From Desulfobaccales bacterium (GTDB lineage: Bacteria; Desulfobacterota; Desulfobaccia; Desulfobaccales; 0-14-0-80-60-11): a DNA stretch of 64,000 bases. Under the pieces are notes generated by a model. It made no database searches. It was given only the letters and a program-made list of their open reading frames with translations, and was not told the origin of the DNA. The number at the start of each line of letters is the position of its first letter. Position 1 is the stretch's first letter. A program made the position numbers and the translations under genes. Below are positions 52,301 through 60,838 of this stretch, in pieces. Location: contig JBAZPO010000005.1 of assembly GCA_041648175.1 (NCBI GenBank), positions 124,001-188,000 on the forward strand, given 5' to 3'.

Positions 52301-52378
52301 GAGCACCGGGCCGGAAAAAGACGACAGCCCCAGTTGTTTCCTGAGATTGCCTCACCCCGAGGCAAAAAGTCAAGATAA
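49340..52378 (+). CDS. EndoQ-type PHP nuclease fused to UvrD helicase
   Basis: 1012 residues from the ATG at 49340. Residues ~1-430 are an endonuclease Q-like module: PHP metal motif DLHIHSHFS, VVGTGDCTHP, SNSDAHSPQKL, and a zinc ribbon (QCGLRLD...CSQCGKPL). A linker includes RRTGETPVPP, the translation of an intergenic-type repeat. Residues ~490-1012 are a UvrD-type helicase: Walker A GPGTGKT (~511), DEYQD (~704), GDPDQAIYGFRG, LTLHAAKGLEFPYVF, RLFYVGLTRAS. EndoQ enzymes cut DNA 5' to deaminated bases such as uracil and hypoxanthine; the helicase could open the nicked strand. Role in base-damage repair is inferred. Confidence 0.9.
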   Translation: MEVIADLHIHSHFSIATGREADLPHLDLWGRYKGLQVVGTGDCTHPQWLAELAGKLDPVEAGVYSLKPELALPLNLAGPRWEMAPPVNFVITGEVSTIYKKDGKVRKVHLLLVLPDLEAAQKLSQRLGRLGNVASDGRPILGLDARFVLELVLEIDPRALVIPAHIWTPWFSVLGSKSGFDSLEECFGESTAHIYAVETGLSSDPAMNWRVSGLDRFALVSNSDAHSPQKLAREANIFKVSPTYPELSQALRTREGLAGTIEFFPQEGKYHLDGHRQCGLRLDPDESKRLGGLCSQCGKPLTLGVVHRVLDLADREDGARPAAAPPYESLIALPGVLGEVLGVGPASKKVRQAYFRLLEKLGPELEILRHAPLDSLAREGGVLLAHAIDRMRRGEVHIAGGYDGAYGEIRLFTPAERSELQGQTAFFNPAPAPPADSSQGATAGLPLTPVAPEAQARQVLAAAGPYINLRRTGETPVPPLEADPLLAGLNADQREAVVHQGAPLIVCAGPGTGKTRTLTHRLAYLVSRRGVDPGKILALTFTRQAAGEMSGRIDRLLAGAPGREHLTIKTFHALGQQILNDYKDEARGVADEVERRNLIRESAQAHGLPFGDLEKQITRFKQALTYPLDLAAPKPGRQLNLLAAADKGEPETDPLYFAAFAAYEAALERQSLWDYEDLIAKPALLLARDPAIREAYRTRFRHVLVDEYQDLNEAQYHMFRQLAGNGGEIMVIGDPDQAIYGFRGAKPEYFNRFREDWPEARVCRFSETYRLPAPILTAASTLLQSDGEPLHTRQAGDQPLVLISAATPRGEALAIARQIEALVGGLSHYGLEDAQVRHQSPGEKAGFRDIAVLYRVHALGVEVQRILSEAGIPCQQAKEGVGPDWDDIDLAAERVKLLTLHAAKGLEFPYVFIAGCETGLIPWEAPGVTSDPAEEKRLFYVGLTRASRQVFLSRARERTLWGQRRRTEFSPWVQAMPPEVLKRPALLEHRAGKRRQPQLFPEIASPRGKKSR
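50751..50774. repeat. repeat D inside EndoQ-UvrD gene
   Basis: The 24 bases are identical to 43086-43109 and keep the frame, encoding part of RTGETPVPP between nuclease and helicase modules. Confidence 0.85.
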
Positions 52379-52451
52379 ACGGTCATGGCTGGAAGCCGGC
52401 CTTTTGCTGGCTGGGCGCAATCCTCTCCTATAAAATTGGGGTAAAGGAGTA

Positions 52452-54440
52452 ATGAGGAAGCGGATGCGGGTAACCGGGATTTGGCGATGGCTAGTGCCCC
52501 TCATCCTGGTGCTGACCCTGGTGGGGGTTTCCCGGGGTCTGGGGGCTGAAGCCCCTGCTCCCGAACCCGCCGTCCCCGAGACTGCGGAGCCAGGCGTCGC
52601 GCCGGCGCCAAATGTCCCCCCGGCGCCAGTCCCGCCGGATGAGCAGGAGCCAAAAGCAGCTGCGGTTACTGCTCCCGCGCAAGGACCGGGTGAGCTTACG
52701 CTCAAATCGTTCAGCTTTGTTGGGAATGAAACGGTCCGTACCAAGGACCTCCTCAAAGAAATAGCCTTAAAAAAGCCATCTTTCTGGCCTCCCTGGGGTA
52801 AGCCTGCAACCATTCGGCTCCAAGATCTGGAATATTATGGGGAACTCCTCAGGAATTTTTACCGCCGCCAGGGTTTTTATCACTCCAAAATCACGCCAGA
52901 AATCGTCTATGCCTCGAAACGGGAGGTGAACGTCACCCTCAGAATTGACGAAGGACCCTGGGTCAAAGTCACCGACATCAACATAGAGGTTGCCGGGCCG
53001 GTGGACCTGTCCGAACTGAGGCAGAAATGGCCTCTCAAGCCTGGGGACCGTTTCGCGGAAAAGCCCTACGACGATCTTAAGAACCTTTATCTCAACTATC
53101 TGCCCAACCATGGCTACCCCAAAGTCAAGGTGAGGGGCCGGATCTACCTGAATGAAGAAGACAATACCGCCCGCATTCTCCTGAGCGTCAATCCCGGCCC
53201 CTTGTGCTACTTCGGGGGCGTGAATATCCAGGACGAGGAAAAACTGGAAACGCCCGCGGCCGCGATTCGGGAAAAGATCAGCTTCAAGGCCGGCCAGGTC
53301 TTTAACCTGGGGGAACTTTTCAATACCCAGCGCAAGCTCTATGCCACCAACCTCTTCAAGAGCGTGGTCCTGACGCCGGAGGAGGTCCCGCCGCAGGAAT
53401 CTACCATCCCCATTCTCGTTCAACTGGAAGAGCGGAAGAAACGCTCGCTGAAATTCGGCCTGGGATATGGCGATGAAGATAAGGTGCGGGTCCGGCTGGG
53501 GATGGTATACCGCAACCTGTGGGGCGGGGGCCGGCTGATAAACCTGGACGCCCGGTATTCCACCCTAGGCTACTTGTATACGCAGTCGTTTTACAATCCG
53601 GTGGTGTTCAACTCGAAATTTGATTTTGTGAACGAGACCGGGGTGCGCCGCCGGTTTTTGCCTGGCTTCAACGACCAGGCCTATTTTACCCAGTCCCGTC
53701 TGGAACGGGACATTCCCTATGACCTGCGGCTGTATTTTGGACATGGGTTGGAATTCGCCCGTCCCTTCGACATTCCGGTGGAAACCCTGATCCTGCTTCA
53801 GGGGACGCAACCGGAGAAAATGTATCGGGCTTCCTTTGCCGTCCTGGGCCTGCGCCAGGAAACCACCGATAGCGCTATCGACCCGCACCGGGGGGGCATC
53901 GTGGTGTGGGCCAATCAGTTCGCCCCCACGTTTTTCGGCTCGGGGCTCCAGTTCTCCCAGTCAGTGCTTGACGTAAAGCGTTATCACGCGATCGGCGACT
54001 CAAATTTTGTGCTCGCGGGGCGGGTCAGGGGCGGCCTCATCCAGCCCATGCAGTCCACTACCCAGATCCCCATATCGCGGTTGTTCTTCAGCGGCGGGGC
54101 TACCAGCGTCCGGGGGTATCAACTGGACTACCTGAGCCCAAGGAACGCCAGCAACAACCCCATCGGCGGTGAAGCTGTGGTAGAATTAAGCCTGGAAGGG
54201 CGTTTTCCCCTGCCGATCTACCCAAAAATCGGCGGGGTGATTTTTATGGACGCGGGCAACGTCTATCCCAAGATTCACAACTTCGACCTGGGGCAGCTCA
54301 AATATTCGCCAGGGTTCGGTCTGCGCTATCTCTCCCCCATCGGCCCCATCGGGGTGGATATCGCCTTTCCCACTAACCGCATCAATTATCAGGAAGACAG
54401 CCCTTACCAGATCCACTTCACGGTGGGCTATGGTTTTTAG
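52452..54440 (+). CDS. tamA: Omp85-family assembly factor TamA
   Basis: 662 residues, with AAGGAGTA before the ATG. Signal peptide, a Pro/Ala/Glu-rich linker (~30-80), about three POTRA domains (LKSFSFVGNETVRTKDLLKE opens the first) and a 16-stranded Omp85 barrel with the FFSGGATSVRGY motif of loop 6. The partner tamB starts 15 bp later, which favours TamA over BamA. Outer membrane; assists insertion of some outer-membrane proteins and lipid transport. Confidence 0.9.
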   Translation: MRKRMRVTGIWRWLVPLILVLTLVGVSRGLGAEAPAPEPAVPETAEPGVAPAPNVPPAPVPPDEQEPKAAAVTAPAQGPGELTLKSFSFVGNETVRTKDLLKEIALKKPSFWPPWGKPATIRLQDLEYYGELLRNFYRRQGFYHSKITPEIVYASKREVNVTLRIDEGPWVKVTDINIEVAGPVDLSELRQKWPLKPGDRFAEKPYDDLKNLYLNYLPNHGYPKVKVRGRIYLNEEDNTARILLSVNPGPLCYFGGVNIQDEEKLETPAAAIREKISFKAGQVFNLGELFNTQRKLYATNLFKSVVLTPEEVPPQESTIPILVQLEERKKRSLKFGLGYGDEDKVRVRLGMVYRNLWGGGRLINLDARYSTLGYLYTQSFYNPVVFNSKFDFVNETGVRRRFLPGFNDQAYFTQSRLERDIPYDLRLYFGHGLEFARPFDIPVETLILLQGTQPEKMYRASFAVLGLRQETTDSAIDPHRGGIVVWANQFAPTFFGSGLQFSQSVLDVKRYHAIGDSNFVLAGRVRGGLIQPMQSTTQIPISRLFFSGGATSVRGYQLDYLSPRNASNNPIGGEAVVELSLEGRFPLPIYPKIGGVIFMDAGNVYPKIHNFDLGQLKYSPGFGLRYLSPIGPIGVDIAFPTNRINYQEDSPYQIHFTVGYGF

Positions 54441-54455
54441 GGAGAAGGAGGCCTG

Positions 54456-57400
54456 ATGCGGCATACCAAGATTATTCTGCTGACCCTGGCGGTCCTCGTG
54501 TTGCTTACGGGCGCCGGGACCTGGGCGCTCATGTCGGATACCACCGATTGGGGCGGTTCATACCTGCTTTCTCTGATCCAAGCCAAAGTGAACGGGAAAG
54601 TGACCACCAAGGAAATCTCCGGCAATCCCATAATCGGCCTAACTTTCAAGGATTTGGAACTTACCGGCCCTGATGGCCAGACCGTCTTAACCGCCGACCG
54701 CCTGGAGGTGCGCCTTTCCCTGGCGTCCGTCACCGCTTTCCATCTGGACCTGGGCAAGCTGGCCCTAGTAAAACCCCGAGTGTCCCTGTATCGGGAAAAA
54801 TCCGGACAGTGGAACGTCAGCCTTCTGCCTAAAGAGTCAGCCAAGCCCACCCAACCCCCGGGACTGGCGGACAAAATAATCACTTATTTCTTGCGGGAAA
54901 TTGAACTCTCAAACCTTGTGGTCCAGCAGGGCGAAGTGGTGATTACCGAAGGCGGCGCCAGCCGGCACTATACCAATTTGGAGCTTGACTCCAGCCTAAC
55001 TCTCCTGAATTGGGGCCAGCCGCAGCAACAGGCCCGGGTGAACCTGCGCTCCCTGGGGATTACCACCCCCCAAGGCCGGGCCGAATTGGAGACCCGGCTG
55101 GCATATATAGAGGACCGCGCCAAAATCGACTTTTTGAAGGTGAAATTGGCCGGCCAGACTGTCGTCTCTTTAGAGGGGGAAATCTGCGGCCCCCTTACTT
55201 CCCTTACCTGTTCTATGACCGGCAAGATTGGGCCTCTGGCCGGGGACAAGATTCACGGCTTCTGGCCTGGGTGGCCTGCTCTTTGGGAGCTATCCGGGGC
55301 CGTTAACCTTAGCAGCACTCCTGAAGAGGGCAAAATCGAGGTCCGGGGCAAGCTTGGTCAGGCCGATTACGCCCTCCGGGGTGAGCTGAACGCCAAGGTC
55401 AAGCCCGCGGTGTTTGCCCTGGACTTCGATCTCAAGGGCTTGAGCACGGCTCAACTCAAGGAAATCAAGGACCTTAAGGCGCAATCTATCCAGGGATTGA
55501 GTCCGGTCAACGCGCATCTGCATGTGGAAGGCAAAGGTCTGCCCTGGAACCCTGAGTCTTTATCGACGCATCTGGTACTGGAACCTTTCCGCTATGGCGA
55601 GATCAAAGTGGACAAGGTGGAGCTGGACCTGTCCGGCAATGCCCGGCGCCAGGAACTTAAGTCCGCCGCGGCGGGGAGTTTCGGCACGGTGGACCTCAAG
55701 GCCAGCGGCCACCTCCTGCCCCTGGGGGAAACCGGCCAAGGGCTTTCCGGTGATCTTTCCGTGCAGACCGGAAACTTGCAGCCTGCTCAACTGGGGCTGA
55801 CTAAGTTCGGGGGCACCAATCTCACCAGTTGTTTTACCGGCAAGTTCCGGGCGCCTGCCAACCTCTCTCTGTCCCAGGCCTCTCTGTCCGGGAACCTTGA
55901 GGCCAGCGGCCGGATCAATAACCGGCCGGTGCAAGCCCTGTCAGCCAGCTTCACCCTGGAGGGACGGAAATTGAGCCTCTCAAAGGCCAACGTCCAGTCC
56001 GCGGGCCTGGCGGCCTCCTTGAGCGGCACTCTGACGGAGACCGAGGTGAATGTTTCCTTCGATGCGTCGGTGTCCGGCTCTGGCGCGCTGCCGCTGCCTT
56101 CGGGGCCGACCTTTGCGTCGCTTACGGCTCGGGGTAACGTGCAAGGACCCTGGAAGGTCCCCCGAGTGAACCTGGCGGCTCAGGTGCAAAAACTCTCCAT
56201 CAAAGGCGTCACCCTGGAGTCGGCGAACCTGAACGGCACCCTGGCGGGGTGGCCGCCTCAATCCGGAAACCTGCAGCTCGCGGGCAACCAACTTCACACC
56301 CCGGCCGGGACGTTTACCCGTATTAATCTTAACGCCGGCGGCGCCGGCGGCCAGTGGCAGTTCCAGGCGGTGGGCACCTCCCCCAAGGAGCCCAAGTTCG
56401 AGGTGGCGGGGACCGCGGACCTGGCGGCCAGGCCCCTGACTCTTAGCGTGGCCCGGGTCACCTGGAAAAGCCAGGGACTGGCGGTCAAAAACAAGACGCC
56501 TTTCCAGGTCCGTCTCCTTCCCGGCTGGGAGATCACCCCGGCCACCTTTCAGATCGACGGCGGCATGGTGACCATCTCGGGCCTGGCCCGGGACCAGGAG
56601 CTTTCCGGGCGCCTGGAAGTCCAAAACCTGGATGCCGCGCTCCTGTCTCCCCTGGGTCTGGCCGCCACCGGCAAACTCAACGGCCGGCTGACCCTGGCCG
56701 GTAATCCCCGAACCCCCATTATTGACGGCCAGATGGCACTGACCGGCGGCAAGATTAAGAATGTGTCCATCGCGGCCTTGACCACCACCCTGGCTTATCA
56801 TGATAATCAGGCCCAGGTTTCCGGCTACCTGGAAATGGGAAATTTGCACTCCCGTCTGGTCTGGAGAGGCTCAGTGCCGGTTCGCGTGTCGTTGCTGCCG
56901 TTTGAATTTGCCCTGGCCCCAGATGGCCTGGACCTGCGGGTGCAAAGCGAACGTGTCGACCTCTCCCTTTTAACTATCATTTTGAAAGATGTGCAAAGAG
57001 CAGAGGGCGCCCTGGATGTGATGGCGGAAGCCCGGGGTAACCCGCGCCAGCCCAAGGTTTCGGGTTATCTGCGCTGGAGCGCTGGAACGCTGCAACTCCG
57101 CCAGGCCGGGACCCCGTATCACCTGGTCCCTGGAGAGATTCGCCTCCAGGGCGACAGAATTGTGATTCCGGGCCTGATTCTCGAAAGCGACGGCACCCTG
57201 CGCCTGTCCGGAGAAATCGTGCTGGCCGGACCTATTCGGGTCCAGACCCGGGTCCAGGCCGATAACTTCCAACTCCTGAACCGGGGGGGCAACGATCTCT
57301 GGACCAACGGCGCCATCGATGTGGGCGGCCCCCTTACTGCGCTGGTGGCCAAGGGGCGCCTGCTGGTTCCCAAAGCCCAATTCCGCCCGACCTTCTTCCG

Positions 57401-58205
57401 GTCCGGTAAGGAACCGGATGTCATTCTTTTACCCCTGAAACCCGAGCCTCAGGGTACAGCCGCCCCAGACCTCTATCAGGCCATGAGCATCGACGTCGCC
57501 ATTGAGGCTCCGGGGAATGTCTTTCTCAAAGACCCCATGGGCCAGGTGGAACTGACCGCTCACCTCAAGGCTTTAAAAAAACCGGACCAAAAGCTGGCTC
57601 TGGGAGGAGATATTCGAGCTCTGCACGGTACCTTGGATATCGAAGAGAAACCCTTTAAAGTGGAGCGGGCTATCCTTACCATGCCCGGGGTTCCCGGCAA
57701 ACCTATTCTGGTGGATGCCAAGGCTACCCACGAAATGGATGATATCACCCTGGTCCTGGCGGTAAACGGCACGGTGACCAATCCTCAAATCCATCTGGAA
57801 AGCCTGCCGCCGCTCCCGCCCGCGGATGTGCTGTCCTACCTGGTATTCGGCGCTCCGGCCGCCACCTTGAGCAAAGAGCAGTACTTTGCTCTGGGGGCCC
57901 AACAATTGGGAGTGTTGGGTGGCATCAGTACCGGCAAGATAAGCGAAATATTGGGATCGACCCTGCCTTTTTTGGGCGGCATCAAGGTCAAGAGCGGCCT
58001 GGTGAGCGGCCGGCCCACGGTGGGTGTGGAAAAAGAGGTTACCAAGAATGTCAGTATTTTTGCGGGACGTAATCTCAACGAAGAACGGGGGACCTATGAA
58101 CAGCAGGTGGGGGTGCAATACAAGTTCAACAAGAACCTGAGCGTCGAGTCCCAGTTCGGCACCCGGAACTCCGGAGCTGACGTCTATTTTAACTACGACT
58201 TTTGA
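54456..58205 (+). CDS. tamB: TamB, translocation and assembly module
   Basis: 1249 residues. N-terminal membrane anchor (IILLTLAVLVLLTGAGTWALM), a very long beta-helical AsmA/DUF490-type body, and the conserved TamB C-terminus with LPPLPPADVLSYLVFGAPA and VQYKFNKNLSVESQFGTRNS. It bridges the inner membrane to TamA as a hydrophobic groove, thought to carry phospholipids. Overall length fits the family. Confidence 0.93.
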   Translation: MRHTKIILLTLAVLVLLTGAGTWALMSDTTDWGGSYLLSLIQAKVNGKVTTKEISGNPIIGLTFKDLELTGPDGQTVLTADRLEVRLSLASVTAFHLDLGKLALVKPRVSLYREKSGQWNVSLLPKESAKPTQPPGLADKIITYFLREIELSNLVVQQGEVVITEGGASRHYTNLELDSSLTLLNWGQPQQQARVNLRSLGITTPQGRAELETRLAYIEDRAKIDFLKVKLAGQTVVSLEGEICGPLTSLTCSMTGKIGPLAGDKIHGFWPGWPALWELSGAVNLSSTPEEGKIEVRGKLGQADYALRGELNAKVKPAVFALDFDLKGLSTAQLKEIKDLKAQSIQGLSPVNAHLHVEGKGLPWNPESLSTHLVLEPFRYGEIKVDKVELDLSGNARRQELKSAAAGSFGTVDLKASGHLLPLGETGQGLSGDLSVQTGNLQPAQLGLTKFGGTNLTSCFTGKFRAPANLSLSQASLSGNLEASGRINNRPVQALSASFTLEGRKLSLSKANVQSAGLAASLSGTLTETEVNVSFDASVSGSGALPLPSGPTFASLTARGNVQGPWKVPRVNLAAQVQKLSIKGVTLESANLNGTLAGWPPQSGNLQLAGNQLHTPAGTFTRINLNAGGAGGQWQFQAVGTSPKEPKFEVAGTADLAARPLTLSVARVTWKSQGLAVKNKTPFQVRLLPGWEITPATFQIDGGMVTISGLARDQELSGRLEVQNLDAALLSPLGLAATGKLNGRLTLAGNPRTPIIDGQMALTGGKIKNVSIAALTTTLAYHDNQAQVSGYLEMGNLHSRLVWRGSVPVRVSLLPFEFALAPDGLDLRVQSERVDLSLLTIILKDVQRAEGALDVMAEARGNPRQPKVSGYLRWSAGTLQLRQAGTPYHLVPGEIRLQGDRIVIPGLILESDGTLRLSGEIVLAGPIRVQTRVQADNFQLLNRGGNDLWTNGAIDVGGPLTALVAKGRLLVPKAQFRPTFFRSGKEPDVILLPLKPEPQGTAAPDLYQAMSIDVAIEAPGNVFLKDPMGQVELTAHLKALKKPDQKLALGGDIRALHGTLDIEEKPFKVERAILTMPGVPGKPILVDAKATHEMDDITLVLAVNGTVTNPQIHLESLPPLPPADVLSYLVFGAPAATLSKEQYFALGAQQLGVLGGISTGKISEILGSTLPFLGGIKVKSGLVSGRPTVGVEKEVTKNVSIFAGRNLNEERGTYEQQVGVQYKFNKNLSVESQFGTRNSGADVYFNYDF

Positions 58206-58423
58206 TACTAATCTTACGTCAACGATAGAGTTTTTGAAAATGCTCAGATGGTTCTTTTCTGAGTCTACGCCAAAGGATGAATAGTTTTTCTTCCAAGCGT
58301 ATTAACAATCGGCCAGAGGCGGGCACGGAGGCCCGCCCCACCAATATTAATTACTCTATGTTTGACGTCAAATTATTAAGAGTTATGAAGACCTGGGCGA
58401 CTACCCCTGCCCTCCCGGTTTTC

Positions 58424-59443
58424 CTACCCCCTTTTAACCTGGGCCGGCAAGCTCTCCGCCAACTCGGCCAGGCGCGGGAAGGCCCCCGGACGCTCGGCCA
58501 GCCGCCGCCGCAGGCTCTCCAATGCCGTAGGGATATAGCGGGCGAAATAGGTCTTGCCCTTCGCTTTGGTAAGATAGCCGTAAGCCCCTAGAATTTGCAG
58601 ATTGCGGCAGAGGGCCAGGTGGAAGTATTGCTCTCGGAAAGCCGCTGTATCCACATCCACGCAGGCCTGGATTTGTTCCAGGTAATAACCTATAAATTCC
58701 TCTTGCCAGGGGGGGCTCAGGTTAACATAAGGGTCGATGAGGAGAGCTGCCAGGTCGTAGCCTAACGGCCCCAGCCGCCCGCCTTGAAAATCGATGACCC
58801 GGAGGCGCCCGCCGGTAATATGGAGATTCCGGGACTGATAATCCCGGTGCAGGAAGTAATTGGGGCCGGGGGGCAGCGCCCCGGTGAGGAGACGCTCGAA
58901 ATCCGGCGCCAAATCCTCCATGGTAGTGTGCAATTGCAGGTAATTATTCAGGAAGGCCCGGACGAAATAGCCGCACTCCCGCTCCCATAAGAACGGACGG
59001 TGCATTACCGGGGTGTCAAAACACCAGGAGGAATCAAACCCCTCTTTCCCCTTGATCTGCATGGTCACCAGGGTTTCCAGGGCCTGCCGGTACCAGTGGC
59101 GAATCTGGCTCTCTAAAGATTGCCGGTTGATGACGGCCTCCAGGCTGATATCACCCAGGTCTTCCAGGAGCATCCAGGACTCGTCCCGGCAATAGGTGTA
59201 GATTTCCGGCACCGGGACCCCTTGGGTTCTAAGGTGCCGACCTATCCGGTAATAGGAGTCGTTTTCATTCACCTCCCCGCCCGGCGGGTTCGGGTGGAAG
59301 AGCAGGACCGCGGTGGGAGAGCCCAACAGGCGGTAGAAACGGCGGTCGGAGCCGTCCCCCGCCAAGGTTTGGGGTGAGGTCAGGCTGACGCCCCGGGCTT
59401 GGGCCGCGGCCGCGAGTCGCGCGGTCCAGAGTTTATCGGGCAT
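58424..59443 (-). CDS. amgK: AmgK-like sugar kinase
   Basis: 339 residues from the ATG at 59443 with AGAGG upstream. Aminoglycoside-phosphotransferase fold: SDRRFYRL near the start, catalytic HRDYQSRNLH and metal-binding VIDFQGGRLGP. In Pseudomonas AmgK phosphorylates N-acetylmuramate at C1 for peptidoglycan recycling. The gene upstream on the same strand is a MurU-like transferase, the next enzyme, supporting this reading. A repeat B copy lies between them. Confidence 0.82.
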   Translation of the reverse strand: MPDKLWTARLAAAAQARGVSLTSPQTLAGDGSDRRFYRLLGSPTAVLLFHPNPPGGEVNENDSYYRIGRHLRTQGVPVPEIYTYCRDESWMLLEDLGDISLEAVINRQSLESQIRHWYRQALETLVTMQIKGKEGFDSSWCFDTPVMHRPFLWERECGYFVRAFLNNYLQLHTTMEDLAPDFERLLTGALPPGPNYFLHRDYQSRNLHITGGRLRVIDFQGGRLGPLGYDLAALLIDPYVNLSPPWQEEFIGYYLEQIQACVDVDTAAFREQYFHLALCRNLQILGAYGYLTKAKGKTYFARYIPTALESLRRRLAERPGAFPRLAELAESLPAQVKRG

Positions 59444-59503
59444 AAGAACCTCTAAATGCAAAATTTTATCTTCTCGTCTACGAGCTTGGCTTGGCGTTGA
59501 TAA

Positions 59504-59559
59504 TGTCCCAAGCATAGCTTGGGTTATATTTGGGTTCCCAAGTACAACTTGGGAACCAG
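59504..59559. repeat. double-hairpin repeat B, copy 4
   Basis: CCCAAGCATAGCTTGGG, a short spacer, then GTTCCCAAGTACAACTTGGG and AAC, inside the murU-amgK gap. Confidence 0.75.
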
Positions 59560-59579
59560 TAAAAACTTTGAACTAATTT

Positions 59580-60524
59580 TTAGACCAGCACCTGACCCCG
59601 GGCGGTTTTTTTTACCTGGACCCGGGAGGCGACGATGCACCCCTCCAACTCCACGCCTGGAGCAATGACGGCTTGGTCCCAGACCACGGTATTTTTTAAG
59701 GAGGCGCCCTCCCCTACTTCCACGTTCGCGCCTAAGCAGACTGCGCCGCTGAACTTCACCCCGGCCCCGATTCTGGCCCCGGGGCCGATCAGGGGGTCGG
59801 TTAAGCCCGGAAAATAGTGGGCCAGTTTTGGGGATTCCCCGTGGAGCAGCCGCGCGTGGGCCGCCAGATAATTCTCCGGGGCGCCGATATCCTGCCAGAA
59901 TAGGCCGCTAACTTCAAAGTAAGCCAAGCGCTCACCTTTGGCCATAGCCTCTCGCCAGGCTTGCACCAGATCATATTTCTGTCCGGCGGGAGGAAGATAA
60001 TCCATCAACTTCGGGTCCACCACCTGGATACCGGTGTAGGCCAGGGGCGAGCCCGCGCCTGAAGGCGGGGGCGCGCCGATGCTTACCACCGCGCCATCCG
60101 CCACCCAGACGTTGTTATAGGCGGGGCAGTCATGGAGCACCAGGGTGCTGACTGCTCCGGGCTGATGGCGGCGATACATCCCGGCCATATCCAGGTCCGT
60201 CAGGATATCGCCGTTGATGGCCAGAAACGGCTCATCCCGCAAAATCTCCCCCAGTTGCTTGATGGCGCCGCCGGTACCCAAAATGTCCGGCTCAAAGCTC
60301 ACGCTAAGGAGAAAACTCCAGGGCTCAGAGCGCAAATAATCATGCACCTGATCGGCCAGATGATGGGTGTTCACCGCCACCTGAAAGCAGCCCGCGGCCT
60401 CCAACTGGGCCAGCACCACCCCCAACAGGGGCCGGTTCAATATCGGCATCAACGGCTTGGGATAGATAGCGGTAAGCGGCAAAAGCCGCGTCCCCAACCC
60501 CGCCGCCAACACGGCGGCTTTCAT
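59580..60524 (-). CDS. murU: MurU-like sugar nucleotidyltransferase
   Basis: 314 residues. Nucleotidyltransferase N-terminus AAVLAAGLGTRLLPLT with YPKPLMPI, then FLAINGDILTD. It extends past the core into a left-handed beta-helix (LIGPGARIGAGVKFSGAVCLG), longer than Pseudomonas MurU and like mannose-1-phosphate guanylyltransferases. Paired with amgK it probably activates MurNAc-1-phosphate to the UDP sugar; a GDP-mannose role is the alternative. Confidence 0.78.
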   Translation of the reverse strand: MKAAVLAAGLGTRLLPLTAIYPKPLMPILNRPLLGVVLAQLEAAGCFQVAVNTHHLADQVHDYLRSEPWSFLLSVSFEPDILGTGGAIKQLGEILRDEPFLAINGDILTDLDMAGMYRRHQPGAVSTLVLHDCPAYNNVWVADGAVVSIGAPPPSGAGSPLAYTGIQVVDPKLMDYLPPAGQKYDLVQAWREAMAKGERLAYFEVSGLFWQDIGAPENYLAAHARLLHGESPKLAHYFPGLTDPLIGPGARIGAGVKFSGAVCLGANVEVGEGASLKNTVVWDQAVIAPGVELEGCIVASRVQVKKTARGQVLV

Positions 60525-60611
60525 AAAAGCACCGGGTTTTCAGTTTTTTCTGTAAGAGCATTTGCCATAAATTTCTGCCGATTGCTGATTATTAAATCCC
60601 CCTAAATCCAA

Positions 60612-60727
60612 TTCACTTAAGCATTGGCGACTGCTATTCGGATGTAGGGGCGGGGTTTCCCCGCCCAGCCCGTGGCACTCTTTAAATCAGGGCGGGGAGA
60701 CCCCGCCCCTACAAGTGCTTAAGTGAA
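60612..60727. repeat. 116-bp element with 12-bp inverted ends
   Basis: Perfect ends TTCACTTAAGCA and TGCTTAAGTGAA enclose two GGGGCGGGG/CCCCGCC palindromes. It lies inside a repeat C-like context (AAATCCCCCTAAATCC before it, AATCCCCCTTTTGCAAAGGG after it at 60741-60770). The 60525-60838 gap has no gene. Confidence 0.6.
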
Positions 60728-60838
60728 CAGCATTGCGCCTCAATCCCCCTTTTGCAAAGGGGGACTTTAAGAGGTAATTCCTTATAGTTCCCCCCTTTTT
60801 ACAAATAGGGGTAGAGGGAATTTTGGAAAACCGAAAAC

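Noticed and set aside
52452..54440. BamA
   Set aside because: The protein has about three POTRA domains instead of five and is followed directly by tamB, so TamA fits better.
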